Shown one piece after another: positions 8,241 to 17,116 of a stretch of DNA of 24,358 nucleotides. The notes under the pieces are model-generated. The model had not been told where the DNA came from and searched no databases. It worked only from the letters and a program-made list of their open reading frames with translations. A program made the translations under genes and the position numbers. This DNA is from an uncultured Acetatifactor sp. (GTDB lineage Bacteria; Bacillota; Clostridia; Lachnospirales; Lachnospiraceae): positions 1-24,358 of the forward strand of contig CAJUFO010000067.1 of assembly GCA_910585615.1 (NCBI GenBank). The letters run 5' to 3'. How positions within the stretch are numbered: position 1 is the stretch's first letter; the number at the start of each line of letters is the position of its first letter.

Positions 8241-8250
8241 TGGGGAAATT

Positions 8251-9138
8251 GATATTTTGGGGGAGGATTGTTTGACGCACGACGTGGACTATGGGGAGAT
8301 GGAGCGGTGGTATGACGGCTACCTGATCGGAAGGAGCCATATCTACAATCCGAAGTCCGTGGCGGACGCGCTGTTGTGGAAGGAGTTCCGGAGCTACTGG
8401 ACGGGGACGGAGACCTATGAGGCCCTGAAGGTCTACATTGAGAGGGACTTTGACGGGCTGAAAGAGGCGGTGGTGGGCATGCTGGGCGGGAGCCCCTGCA
8501 GAATCAGGCCGGAGAGGTTCCAGAACGACATGACTACATTCGGAGCGAAGGACGATGTGCTCACGCTGCTGGTGCATCTGGGCTATCTCTCCTATGATGG
8601 GGAGACCGGTGAGGCCTCCATCCCGAACCTGGAGATTACCCAGGAATTCCTGAACGTGGTGGACAGCCCACAGTGGGGCGGCCTGACGGAGGCCCTGAAC
8701 CGGTCTGAGGAGTTGCTGCGCAGCACCTGGGCTATGGACGGGGAGGCGGTGGCTGCGGGGATGTCCGCCATCCACAGCGAGACCGCCTCTCTCCTGAAGT
8801 ACAACAACGAAAACTCCCTGACATGTACTGTCCTGATGGCCTACTACAGTGCAAAGGCCTATTACCTGAACCCAATCATGGAACTGCCATCCGGTAAGGG
8901 TTTCGCCGATGTGGTCTATCTGCCAAAGCGGGACACAGGCCGCCCGGCGCTGGTGGTGGAGCTGAAATGGAACAAATCCGCCCGGGGAGCCATAGCCCAG
9001 ATCAGGGACAGGCAGTACGCCTCATGGATTCAGGGATACACGGGGGATATCCTGCTGGTGGGAATCAACTACGATAAGAAGAGCAAGGAACATACCTGCA
9101 CCATTGAGGCCTGGAGGAAGGAAGAGGACAATCTGTGA
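8251..9138 (+). pseudogene. 5'-truncated AAA-ATPase-like/PD-(D/E)XK nuclease gene (third copy)
   Basis: From about base 8284 (VDYGEMERWYDGY) to the stop at 9136-9138 this encodes about 284 residues closely matching the C-terminal half of the full-length gene at 17117-18697. It includes the nuclease part (ADVVYLPKRD, VVELKWNKSARGAIAQI, RQY). The P-loop half is absent. Upstream, bases 8251-8277 resemble the -35 region of the two intact copies, including TTGACG (8272-8277), but the -10, ribosome binding site and first half of the gene are missing. That places a deletion of roughly 0.8 kb at about 8278-8284. The frame stays open upstream, but no credible start with a ribosome binding site is seen, so expression is unlikely. 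A free nuclease-domain product cannot be ruled out. Confidence 0.8.
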
Positions 9139-9205
9139 ATCAATATACTATCCGTAAATGGGGGAAGAGATTTATGCACCTATTGGAAAATGATTTGCAG
9201 ATATA

Positions 9206-9219
9206 TACTGTAAACAGTA
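9206..9219. promoter_or_regulatory. Candidate operator palindrome upstream of the small membrane ORF
   Basis: TACTGT and ACAGTA form a perfect 6-bp inverted repeat around AA. It overlaps a weak promoter candidate (TTGGAA 9183-9188, TATACT 9204-9209, spacer only 15). It lies 55 bases upstream of the small ORF at 9275. Repressor identity is unknown. Confidence 0.3.
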
Positions 9220-9274
9220 CGCAAATATTCAGCAAGCCGAAATGCCAGCCATGATTTGAAGGAAGGGTCTATTT

Positions 9275-9409
9275 ATGGAAGAAACAATAGCCGCATGCGT
9301 TCTTTTCTTGATATCGGCAGGACTGTTCGTCCTGAGTTACCGTTCTTTTCGGGAAAAAGGTTTTTGCTCAATAACGCATCCATTTATAAGACAGGCCCCC
9401 GGGCCATGA
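9275..9409 (+). CDS. Truncated small membrane protein (44 residues)
   Basis: This short frame has a good ribosome binding site (AGGAAGGG, 9260-9267, seven bases before the ATG) and one hydrophobic helix (ACVLFLISAGLFVLSY) followed by RSFREKGF. That pattern resembles the N-terminus of small two- or three-helix membrane proteins of the DUF3784-like type; this is an impression, not a search result. The rest of such a protein is missing: after GF the frame runs through unrelated residues into the terminator hairpin and stops at 9407-9409. Probably the 5' end of a gene cut by a deletion, though a 44-residue product could be made. It occupies part of the 403-base gap between the truncated AAA-like gene and the first exporter. 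Confidence 0.4.
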   Translation: MEETIAACVLFLISAGLFVLSYRSFREKGFCSITHPFIRQAPGP

Positions 9410-9434
9410 ATCCTTAAGCCGGGCCCTGTCTTTT
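9390..9434 (+). terminator. Intrinsic terminator after the small membrane ORF
   Basis: GACAGG (9390-9395) pairs with CCTGTC (9425-9430), with further GC pairing inside after a mismatch, and TTTT follows at 9431-9434. It overlaps the last codons of the small ORF and isolates the exporter promoter downstream. Confidence 0.6.
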
Positions 9435-9490
9435 CCGAAGTGGCGACATCTATTTAGAAGCATTCTCGGTACTTGCATGCCACCCCGCCC

Positions 9491-9496
9491 TATAAT
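9491..9496 (+). promoter_or_regulatory. -10 element of the exporter pair promoter
   Basis: A perfect TATAAT lies 46 bases before the chosen start of the first exporter. No good -35 is found 16-18 bases upstream, so an activator may be needed. Its position rules out the upstream TTG at 9473 as the start codon. Confidence 0.45.
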
Positions 9497-9541
9497 ACAA
9501 TGTACGAAACAGATTCAGGAGACGGAACAGAGGGGGAAGCG

Positions 9542-11434
9542 ATGGCATCGACAAAAACGCTTTGGCGTATCATAACATTCTTTTTTCGGAAAATACCCAT
9601 GGAAAGCGCCTTCTCAAGCCTGGCCTATATCCTGGAGCATCTCCATCCCACCATCATGACTTTGCTTTCCGCCGCCCTGTTCGAGGCTGCGGGAAACTGC
9701 CTTGCGGGAGATGGCGGGGCCACAGAGATTTGTGTTTATTCAACTATTATTATACTTTATTTCGTTGCATATAACATCCTGCGCTCCTTCTCCAGCATAT
9801 GCATCAATGCAGGCGTCTACGAGAAGGCCATGTTCCTGCTGAAGGACGACCTGGCCGAGGCTGCATCCAGGCTCCCCCTGGTCCGGTTTGAGGACGGGGA
9901 GATGCTTGTCCGCAGGAAACGGGCCCAGGAATGCGTGCAGAACGACCGCATCCCCGGAATCTTCATGCTGCTGATCGTCCTGACCACATCCGTTGCAGGC
10001 ATCCTCTCGCTGCTGGCCGCCCTGTGGGCATACCATCCCCTGCTCCCAATCATCGCCGCTGCCAGCGTGGCCCAGTTCTTCCTGTCCCACTGGCTGCTGG
10101 AGCGGGAGGGCTATCGCCTGGAGGAGGCAGTCACCGGAAGGAAGCGGCAGCGGGACTATATATGGTCCCTGTTCACCAGTCCGGGAAACGTGAAGGAGAT
10201 GCGGGTCATGGGCTTCGACGGCTACCTGGCAGACCGATGGAAGGAGGAGCGGGACAGCGTGAATGAGGCCCAGTGGAGGCTGGACAGGAAAAAGAGCCGT
10301 TATCACCTGCTCTGCGATGCCGTAAAGACCCTGGGCTACCTCACGGGCGTGGCCTTCTGCCTGTGGCTGCTCCGGGAGGGCATGATATCCGCCCCGGTGT
10401 TCGGCGCGTGCCTGGTGGCATTCGCCAGCGTCCAGGACGTGGTGGGGAACTTCTTCGGCTCCCTGGGAAAAATCCCGGGCTTCCTGGGGCTGGCGGCGGA
10501 CTATTTTGCTTTTATAGATGACGGCGCCCCGGAACAGGAGGGGCTTCTGGAGCTTTCGGAGCCCATCAGGGCCATTGAATTGAAGGATGTCAGCTTCCGG
10601 TATCCCCATGGCGGGAAAGAGGCAGTGAAATCCGTCTCCCTGACGATTCGGCAGGGGGAGGTGGTGTCGCTGGTGGGGGCCAACGGGAGCGGGAAGACCA
10701 CGCTGGTGAAGCTGCTGCTGGGAATCTACCTGCCGGAGCGGGGAGAGGTCCGCTATAACGGAACGGATCTGCGGAGGCTGCGGAAGGAATCCCTGTACAG
10801 GCATGCGGCGCTCCTGACCCAGGACTTCGCCCTGTACAATCTTACCCTGGCGGAGAATGTGGCCCTGGCGGACATCGGCCGGGTGGGGGACAGGGAGCGC
10901 GTCCGGGAAGTGCTGAGACGGGTGGACATGGATGGAGGGTTTTGCGGAGCGGAAGACTGGGGAGGGTGCAGAGCCTTGAGAGAAAGCGAAAGTCAGGGAG
11001 GCTGCATTTTAGGGCGGGAGTTCGGAGGCCCTGCATTCTCGGAAGGGCAGAAGCAGCGCCTGGCGCTGGCCAGAGTGCTGTTTGCCGACAGAGAGCTGGT
11101 CATCCTGGACGAGCCCACCTCCGCTTTGGATCCCCTCCAGGAGAACCGTATCCTGGAGGAGTTCCTGCGCCTGTCCGGAGGGCGCACCACGATCATCATT
11201 TCCCACCGGGTAGGGCTGTGCCGCCAGGTGGACAAAATCGCCGTGATGCAGGACGGGAGCATCGCGGAATGGGGCAGCCATGAGCAGTTGATGGCGGAAG
11301 GGGGAGCATACAGGAAACTCTACGACATGCAGAGCAGATGGTACACGGATACCGCTGATGCCCCCGGGCGGGATGCCCGTAGAGACAGGATGCCCGCAGA
11401 AACCCGCAGAAACGGGCGGAAGGAACCAGGATGA
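9542..11434 (+). CDS. ABC exporter, permease-ATPase fusion, first subunit of a pair
   Basis: A 630-residue half-transporter: membrane domain (about residues 1-330, around six helices) followed by a nucleotide-binding domain. Walker A is GANGSGKT at 379-386, the Q-loop is LTQDF, Walker B is LVILDEP near 518-524 with catalytic Glu, and the H-loop is ISHR. The signature motif is degenerate, FSEGQ (499-503) instead of LSGGQ, and is preceded by an about 30-residue Gly/Cys-rich insertion. This asymmetry is typical of heterodimeric exporters with one impaired ATP site. The ATG at 9542 follows AGGGGGA (9531-9537). Its stop overlaps the next gene's ATG (ATGA), so the two are translationally coupled and probably form a heterodimer. 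Substrate unknown; no precursor peptide or modifying enzyme is seen nearby. Confidence 0.9.
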   Translation: MASTKTLWRIITFFFRKIPMESAFSSLAYILEHLHPTIMTLLSAALFEAAGNCLAGDGGATEICVYSTIIILYFVAYNILRSFSSICINAGVYEKAMFLLKDDLAEAASRLPLVRFEDGEMLVRRKRAQECVQNDRIPGIFMLLIVLTTSVAGILSLLAALWAYHPLLPIIAAASVAQFFLSHWLLEREGYRLEEAVTGRKRQRDYIWSLFTSPGNVKEMRVMGFDGYLADRWKEERDSVNEAQWRLDRKKSRYHLLCDAVKTLGYLTGVAFCLWLLREGMISAPVFGACLVAFASVQDVVGNFFGSLGKIPGFLGLAADYFAFIDDGAPEQEGLLELSEPIRAIELKDVSFRYPHGGKEAVKSVSLTIRQGEVVSLVGANGSGKTTLVKLLLGIYLPERGEVRYNGTDLRRLRKESLYRHAALLTQDFALYNLTLAENVALADIGRVGDRERVREVLRRVDMDGGFCGAEDWGGCRALRESESQGGCILGREFGGPAFSEGQKQRLALARVLFADRELVILDEPTSALDPLQENRILEEFLRLSGGRTTIIISHRVGLCRQVDKIAVMQDGSIAEWGSHEQLMAEGGAYRKLYDMQSRWYTDTADAPGRDARRDRMPAETRRNGRKEPG

Positions 11435-13305
11435 CAGCCATGAAGCCGACCATGAAACCGACCAGATATAAAGTGATAGTCTCATCCCTTTTCCAGGCAT
11501 GCCGGACAGAGATGTTCTGGTATCTGCTCACCATGCTGCTCCTTGCCCTCCTGGGCCCGCTGTCCCTCCTCTGCCGGGGCAGGCTCCTGGACGCCGCAGT
11601 CTCCGGAGAGGGGAAGCTCTTTGGGGAGATGCTGCTCTTCGGAGGCATTTTTCTCCTGTCCCTCCTCATGACCTACGGCAACCGCCTGGGCAGACAGCGG
11701 ATGCGCAAGAAGCTCTACGGCCATTTCTCGGAACAGGTGCTGGGAAAGTTCTCCAGGATCCGATACGCCGCCTATGAGTCCCAGGAGGCCCTTGACACCA
11801 TAAAGCGGGCCGGGGACGCGCCTCAGGAGCACATCCTGGAATTCTTCACCACCTTTCTGGAGGCCGCCTCGGAGCTGATCCGCATCTTCTGTTACGGTGC
11901 TGTCTTCGCCGGGCTCTCCTTTTGGTGCCTGATTCTGGGGATACCGGCCTTCGGGGCCATGCTTTACTTCGATTTGAAGCGCATCCGCCTGATGATGGGG
12001 CTGTACGAGGGCCAGACCCGGGAGGAGCGCCTGATGGAGAGCTACGAAGGGGCCCTGAGCGGCAAAGAGACCCTCTACGACCTGAGGGTGGCCGGGGCCG
12101 TGCCCTTTTTCCTGAAAAAGAGGAAGGGGCTCAGCGACCGCATCGTAAAAGAGCGGTACAGGCGGACCATACAGTCCCAACTGGTCTACTCCTACGGGGA
12201 GATGGCCACGGTGCTGTGGATGGCCGTCGTGCTGTTCTTTTCCGTGAACGCCCTGTTAAAGGGAAAAGCCACCCTGGGCCTGTTCGTGGCTTTGGTGGGC
12301 TCCCTGCAGCAGATGGCGGGCACGTTCCGGGCATTGGGGGAGAAATATTCCGAACTGCAGAGGCGGGCGGCCTACGTGGGATACTATGTGGCCTTTCTGG
12401 AGCTGGCGGAGGCTCCGGCAGGGAAAACGGCCTTAACGGAAAAGGAAGCCCTGGCCGGAAAAAAGGGAACCCGGGAGGCAGCGGGGAAGGGCATCCGCTT
12501 CGAGCATGTGACCTTCACCTACCCGGGGCGGAAGGAGCCTGCCCTCCGGGACGTGAGCTTCGCCATGGCCCCCGGGACGCGGACAGCCCTGGTAGGGCAC
12601 AACGGTTCCGGAAAGTCCACCCTGGTGAAGCTGCTGTGCGGGCTCTACCAGCCGGACTCGGGCCATATCTTCATAGACGGACAGGATGTAGCGCAGATGT
12701 CCCCGGATGCGCTCCGGCGGCATTTCAGCGTGGTGTTCCAGGACTACGGAAAGTATTCCTTCACCGTCCGGGAAAACGTGGAGCTTGGCGACGTGGAGAA
12801 GATGCGGGCCCCTGTCCGGGAGCGGGAGAAGGCCGTCCGGGCTGCCCTGCGCCAGGGGCTGGCGGAGGACCTGGCGGGGATGCTGGAAAAGCCCCTGGGG
12901 AACCTTTCCCCGGAGGGCACAGGGCTCTCCGGCGGGCAGTGGCAGAGGCTGGCCCTGTCCAGAGCCTGCTACCGTGACAGCGCGATCTGTGTGCTGGACG
13001 AGCCCACAGCCTCCCTGGACCCCGTGGCGGAGAACGAACTGTATGCCAACTTCACGGAGATGATGCGGGAGCGCGCCTGCATCCTGATCTCCCACCGGCT
13101 GGCGGTGGCCAGGTACACGGACCGGATCCTGGTGCTGGAGGGCGGGAGGCTGGTGGAGGACGGGACCCACGGCTCGCTGATGGAGAGGGAGGGCGTGTAC
13201 GCGTCCATGTACCTGGCCCAGAGCCATTGGTATGCTTCGGAAGAGCAAAGAAATACGCAAATAGGACTGGGAAACACTTTTTTTAAGAAAGGGGATATGT
13301 TATAG
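11431..13305 (+). CDS. ABC exporter, permease-ATPase fusion, second subunit of a pair
   Basis: A 624-residue half-transporter with an N-terminal membrane domain and a C-terminal ATPase domain. Walker A GHNGSGKS is at 389-396, LSGGQ at 499-503, Walker B CVLDEP ends at Glu524, and the switch is ISHRL. All ATPase motifs are canonical, unlike its partner. The ATG overlaps the partner's stop by four bases. The C-terminus ends in AQSHWYASEEQ, a tail also found as an isolated fragment at 18741. A linker rich in Ala/Lys/Glu (AEAPAGKTALTEKEALAGKK) joins the two domains. Likely exports a peptide or small amphipathic molecule; the substrate cannot be named from the sequence. Confidence 0.9.
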   Translation: MTAMKPTMKPTRYKVIVSSLFQACRTEMFWYLLTMLLLALLGPLSLLCRGRLLDAAVSGEGKLFGEMLLFGGIFLLSLLMTYGNRLGRQRMRKKLYGHFSEQVLGKFSRIRYAAYESQEALDTIKRAGDAPQEHILEFFTTFLEAASELIRIFCYGAVFAGLSFWCLILGIPAFGAMLYFDLKRIRLMMGLYEGQTREERLMESYEGALSGKETLYDLRVAGAVPFFLKKRKGLSDRIVKERYRRTIQSQLVYSYGEMATVLWMAVVLFFSVNALLKGKATLGLFVALVGSLQQMAGTFRALGEKYSELQRRAAYVGYYVAFLELAEAPAGKTALTEKEALAGKKGTREAAGKGIRFEHVTFTYPGRKEPALRDVSFAMAPGTRTALVGHNGSGKSTLVKLLCGLYQPDSGHIFIDGQDVAQMSPDALRRHFSVVFQDYGKYSFTVRENVELGDVEKMRAPVREREKAVRAALRQGLAEDLAGMLEKPLGNLSPEGTGLSGGQWQRLALSRACYRDSAICVLDEPTASLDPVAENELYANFTEMMRERACILISHRLAVARYTDRILVLEGGRLVEDGTHGSLMEREGVYASMYLAQSHWYASEEQRNTQIGLGNTFFKKGDML

Positions 13306-13350
13306 TAGATATAGACAAAGCGAGGGCGGAAATTCGACAGGGAGACGGAT

Positions 13351-15148
13351 GTGGAGAGTTCAGGGGAGCGGGCAGAGGCAAGACGCGTGAAAACGAATGC
13401 GATCACCAACAATATATTTTGGATGCGGCATATTTTTTGTGCGAGCAAGGCCAGGATATTCCTGAATATTCTGATGACCATCATCCAGGCTGTATTCAAT
13501 TTTATTTTTGATGTGTATATTTTCCTGATAGTGCTTGACGGTTGGCAGAATGGGGATGGATTTTGGAACATCTGCCGGAAGGTCGGGCTCATCTGCTTGG
13601 CGCAGATTGTTTTTCTGGCGGCTAGGAACTGGTACGAAAGCTGCTATGTGCCCCAATCGAACCTGAGGATATCCCAATATATGAGGAAGCTCGTCTCCGG
13701 GAAAATGAAGGAGATCGACCTGCTCTGCTATGATGCCCCAGAGTTCTATGATGGATATATCCGGGCGATGAATGAGGTTGAAGGGCGCTCGGACGCCTTC
13801 CTGGCCTCGATGAATTCCTTCGTCAACAATCTGTTCGCCATTTTCTCCACATCCTTCGTGATTTTTACGATTGACCCTGCCTTCCTGGCCATCGCGCTGA
13901 TTCCGCTGTTCGTGAGCTTCTTCATCGGAAAAGCCCAGGGAAAGGCGAGATTCGCCTGCCGTATGGAGACTCAGGCAAATGAGCGGGAGGAGGCTTATAT
14001 AAGGCGCATATTCTATTCGAAGGAGTACGCAGAGGAGATGCGCACCACAGGGATTGCCCGTGTCCTGATAAGACATTTTGGTGATATCATGGAGGGGTTC
14101 CAGCGAATCGTCAGGAAGCATGGATTCCGGATGGCATTCTATGAATATCTGGACTATATGCTGATGGATGTGGTGGTCTATCTGGGGGGAATCGTGCTTG
14201 CCATATATAAGGCGGTAGTCACCAGGACGGTTGCGATCAGCGGCGCATTGGTAGTGGCGAACACCATCAGCTCCGTCTCCTGGTCGATCCGCAGCTTTTC
14301 GGACATCCTTGTAGAGTTTCAGGAGCATGCCATGTACATCGGCACGTTCATGGAGCTTTTGGCTTATGAGCCGCAGCAGGGAGATGCCGCAGGGGAATCT
14401 GCAGCTTTCCTTCTGCCATGTATCCTTCCGCTATCCTGGCAGCGAGAGATGGGTGCTGAGGGACATCAGCTTCCGGATAGATCCGCGCGAGAAGAGAGCC
14501 ATTGTGGGCTACAATGGCGCGGGGAAGACCACCTTGGTTCGGCTGATCATGCGCCTGTACGAGCCCACGGAGGGGCATATGCTGCTGAACGGCCATGATG
14601 TGCGGGAGTACGACATGGACGCATACAGGGCGGCGTTCAGCACGATTTTCCAGAACTTCAGGCTGTACGCGTTCTCTGTCGCGGAGAATGTCCTGATGAG
14701 GGATCATGAGGCGGGGGAGGAGGGGGAGGTCCGGAGGGCATTGGAGAAGTGCGGCATCCTGGACAAGATAGATTCCTATCCCAATGGGATTCATACGAGG
14801 ATGACGAAGGAGTTCGACAAAGACGGCATCGAGCTGTCCGGCGGGCAGCAGCAGAAGATAGCCCTTGCCAGGGCGTTCGCCCGCGAATCGGATATCGTCA
14901 TCCTGGACGAGCCCACAAGCGCGCTGGATCCCATGAGCGAATATGAGATGTGCAGAAGCATGCTGGAACTATGCGCCCGGCGGGCCTGCGTCGTCATCTC
15001 CCACAGGCTGGCGATAACGAAGGATGTGGACAGGATCCTGTTTCTGGAAAAAGGAAGGATAGCCGAAACGGGCTCCCATGAGGAATTGCTGAAGGAAAAC
15101 GGAAGATATGCCCGGATGTGGAAGGTTCAGACGAAGGATATTCTTTGA
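13351..15148 (+). pseudogene. Third ABC exporter gene, split by a one-base frameshift
   Basis: Bases 13351 to about 14380 encode the membrane domain of an ABC exporter from a GTG start (AGGGAG, 13339-13344). From about 14381 the ATPase domain continues in the next frame to 15148. Removing one G from the GGG at 14379-14381 would restore a continuous protein of about 598 residues reading YEPQQEMPQGNLQLSFCHVSF. The ATPase half is otherwise intact: GYNGAGKTT, FQNF, LSGGQQQKIALARAF, IVILDEPTSALDP, VISHRL. Without correction, translation stops at 14596-14598 after an unrelated tail. It is either a recent inactivating mutation or a sequence error. No partner gene follows; it may once have formed a homodimer or worked with the preceding pair, 45 bases upstream. 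Confidence 0.8.
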
Positions 15149-15178
15149 ACAGGGGGAGACGCACGATTTATAAGAAAA

Positions 15179-15208
15179 GACGATTGGGCGATATTCCGAG
15201 GACGATTG
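15179..15208 (+). repeat. Direct repeat upstream of the promoter of AAA-like copy A
   Basis: GACGATTG occurs at 15179-15186 and 15201-15208, spaced 22 bases start to start, just upstream of the -35. The corresponding upstream region of copy B keeps only the promoter-proximal half recognisably (GCGATTG). Confidence 0.35.
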
Positions 15209-15209
15209 C

Positions 15210-15238
15210 TTGACGTTTCCGACAGGGCATATTATCAT
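15210..15238 (+). promoter_or_regulatory. Promoter of AAA-like copy A
   Basis: TTGACG (15210-15215) and TATCAT (15233-15238) are 17 bases apart. The same element with an almost identical spacer (TTCCGACAGGGCATAT) occurs before copy B, which supports it as a real promoter. The start codon is 34 bases downstream. Confidence 0.65.
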
Positions 15239-15272
15239 AGAGACAGAAAGATGACGGAAGGAGCATGAGGCT

Positions 15273-16850
15273 ATGGGGATATATGTGAATCCGGGGAAGG
15301 CATCGTTTCAGGAGGCGATAAACTCTGAAATCTATGTGGATAAAAGCGGGTTGATAGCCTATATCAATGGTGTCATCCGAACCCAGCAGAAGAACCTCTG
15401 CGTCAGCCGTCCCAGGCGCTTCGGGAAGTCCATGGCGGCTAACATGCTGGCAGCCTATTACAGCCGCGGCTGCGATTCCAGTCGGCTGTTCTCCGGGCTT
15501 GCTATCGAAGGGGAAGAATCCTTTCCGATGCACCTGAACCGCCATAATGTGATTCGGTGGGACGTGCAGCGTTTCCTGGAAAGCAAAAGCGGCTACGACA
15601 GATTCATCAATGACATCGAGGATATGGTGATCCGGGACTTGAAGAAGGAGTTCCCGGAATGCGGCGATTTTCCGGAGGGCAGCAGGCTGAAGACGGTTCT
15701 TGACGAGGTATACGGACAGACCGGCCAGGGATTCGTCTTCATCATCGACGAATGGGACTGCGTGTTCCGCATGGCGAAGAAGCGGGAAGAGATGCAGAAA
15801 GCGTATCTGGACTTCCTGCGGGGCCTGTTCAAGGGCGCGGAGTACGTGGACTTAGCATATATGACGGGAATCCTGCCCATCAAGAAGTATGGGGAGCATT
15901 CGGCCCTGAACATCTTCGAGGAATACTCCATGCTTGACTCTGCGGAGCTGGCCATGTTTTTCGGTTTTACAGAGGAGGAGGTCCATGGACTGTGCACCAG
16001 TACGGGTATGGATTTCCAGGACGTGGAGAGATGGTACGACGGCTATCTGATGAACGGCATCCATATCTACAACCCAAAGTCTGTGGTGGACGCGGTGCGG
16101 CGGGGGAAGTGCAAGAGCTACTGGACCGGCACAGAGACCTATGAGGCGCTGAAGGTCTATATCGATTTGGATTTCGACGGGCTCAGGGAGGCAGTTGTGG
16201 GGATGCTTGGCGGCGCGCGCTGCAGGGTAGACGCCACCACCTCCCAGAACGACATGACTACCTTCAAGACCAAGGACAATGTGCTCACACTTTTGATTCA
16301 TCTGGGGTATCTGGCCTATGATGAGGACACAGAGGAGGCCTTCATCCCGAACCAGGAGATAGCGCAGGAATATATGCGGGCCATAAAGGTGGGCGGCTGG
16401 GGCGGCCTGACGGAGGCCCTGAACTGCTCGGAGGAGCTGCTGCGCAGCACCTGGGCCCTGGACGGGGAGGCCGTGGCGGCGGGGATGTCCGCCATCCACG
16501 ATGAGACAGCCTCTCTCCTGAAGTACAACAACGAGAACTCCCTGACCTGTACCGTCCTCATGGCTTACTACAGCACAAAGGCATACTATATGAACCCTAT
16601 CATGGAGCTGCCCTCTGGAAAGGACTACGCAGACGTAGTCTATCTGCCCAAACGCGGCATAGGCCGCCCGGCTCTGGTGGTAGAGCTGAAATGGAACAAA
16701 TCCGCCCGGGGAGCCATAGCCCAGATTAAGGACAGGCAATACGCGGCCTGGATTGCGGATTACACGGGCGACATCCTGCTGGTGGGAATCAGCTACGATA
16801 AGAAGAGCAAGGAGCACGCCTGTCTCATCGAGACCTGGAGGAAGACCTGA
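15273..16850 (+). CDS. AAA-ATPase-like / PD-(D/E)XK nuclease family protein, copy A
   Basis: A 525-residue protein with an N-terminal AAA-ATPase-like domain (PF09820 type) and a C-terminal PD-(D/E)XK nuclease-like domain (DUF1703 type). Visible are the P-loop SRPRRFGKSM (45-54), Walker B FVFIIDEWD (154-162), the MTGILPIKKYGEHSALN block (197-213), WYDGY (254-258), YNPKS (266-270), and the nuclease core: Asp454 in ADVVY, ELK at 471-473 and the QIKDRQY helix (484-490). The ATG at 15273 is preceded by GGAAGGAG. Such genes occur in many copies per genome in Lachnospiraceae and Bacteroidota; their role is unknown, with nuclease, selfish-element or defence roles proposed by analogy. It sits downstream of the frameshifted exporter and upstream of an exporter remnant. 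Confidence 0.88.
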   Translation: MGIYVNPGKASFQEAINSEIYVDKSGLIAYINGVIRTQQKNLCVSRPRRFGKSMAANMLAAYYSRGCDSSRLFSGLAIEGEESFPMHLNRHNVIRWDVQRFLESKSGYDRFINDIEDMVIRDLKKEFPECGDFPEGSRLKTVLDEVYGQTGQGFVFIIDEWDCVFRMAKKREEMQKAYLDFLRGLFKGAEYVDLAYMTGILPIKKYGEHSALNIFEEYSMLDSAELAMFFGFTEEEVHGLCTSTGMDFQDVERWYDGYLMNGIHIYNPKSVVDAVRRGKCKSYWTGTETYEALKVYIDLDFDGLREAVVGMLGGARCRVDATTSQNDMTTFKTKDNVLTLLIHLGYLAYDEDTEEAFIPNQEIAQEYMRAIKVGGWGGLTEALNCSEELLRSTWALDGEAVAAGMSAIHDETASLLKYNNENSLTCTVLMAYYSTKAYYMNPIMELPSGKDYADVVYLPKRGIGRPALVVELKWNKSARGAIAQIKDRQYAAWIADYTGDILLVGISYDKKSKEHACLIETWRKT

Positions 16851-16862
16851 GACAAGGATTGA

Positions 16863-17009
16863 CCATACGATTACAACAGGACGCTGATGCGGAAGTACAG
16901 CAAGATCATCGTGATGGACGGCGGGAGGATCGTGGAGAGGGGAAGCTTTGACGAACTGATGGAGAGGGAAGGGGCGTTCCATAGGCTGTATAAGGTTCTG
17001 GAGGAGTGA
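16863..17009 (+). pseudogene. Orphan C-terminal end of an ABC exporter ATPase
   Basis: In the frame closed at 17007-17009, bases 16863-17006 encode a 48-residue tail reading KIIVMDGGRIVERGSFDELM followed by EREGAFHRLYKVLEE. This is the standard end of an ABC exporter ATPase domain (after the H-loop). Nothing upstream encodes the rest; copy A ends only 12 bases earlier. An internal ATG at 16887 exists but has no clear ribosome binding site. It is a remnant, not a gene, and shows that an exporter once followed this AAA-like gene or was interrupted here. Confidence 0.7.
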
Positions 17010-17052
17010 TGGCGGACTGCGGAAAAGACGAGCGATACTTCGGAGGCGATTG

Positions 17053-17081
17053 TTGACGCTTCCGACAGGGCATATTATCAT
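17053..17081 (+). promoter_or_regulatory. Promoter of AAA-like copy B
   Basis: TTGACG (17053-17058) and TATCAT (17076-17081) with a 17-base spacer, nearly identical to the promoter of copy A. The start codon is 35 bases downstream. Confidence 0.65.
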
Positions 17082-17116
17082 AGAGTCATAAAAGACGGCG
17101 GAAGGAGTGCGGGACT

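Noticed and set aside
9473..9541. TTG at 9473 as start of the first exporter
   Set aside because: It lies upstream of the TATAAT at 9491-9496, has no ribosome binding site, and adds residues unlike the family.
14374..14397. Programmed ribosomal frameshift in the third exporter
   Set aside because: No slippery heptamer, in-frame stop at the shift site or downstream hairpin is evident; a mutation or sequence error is simpler.
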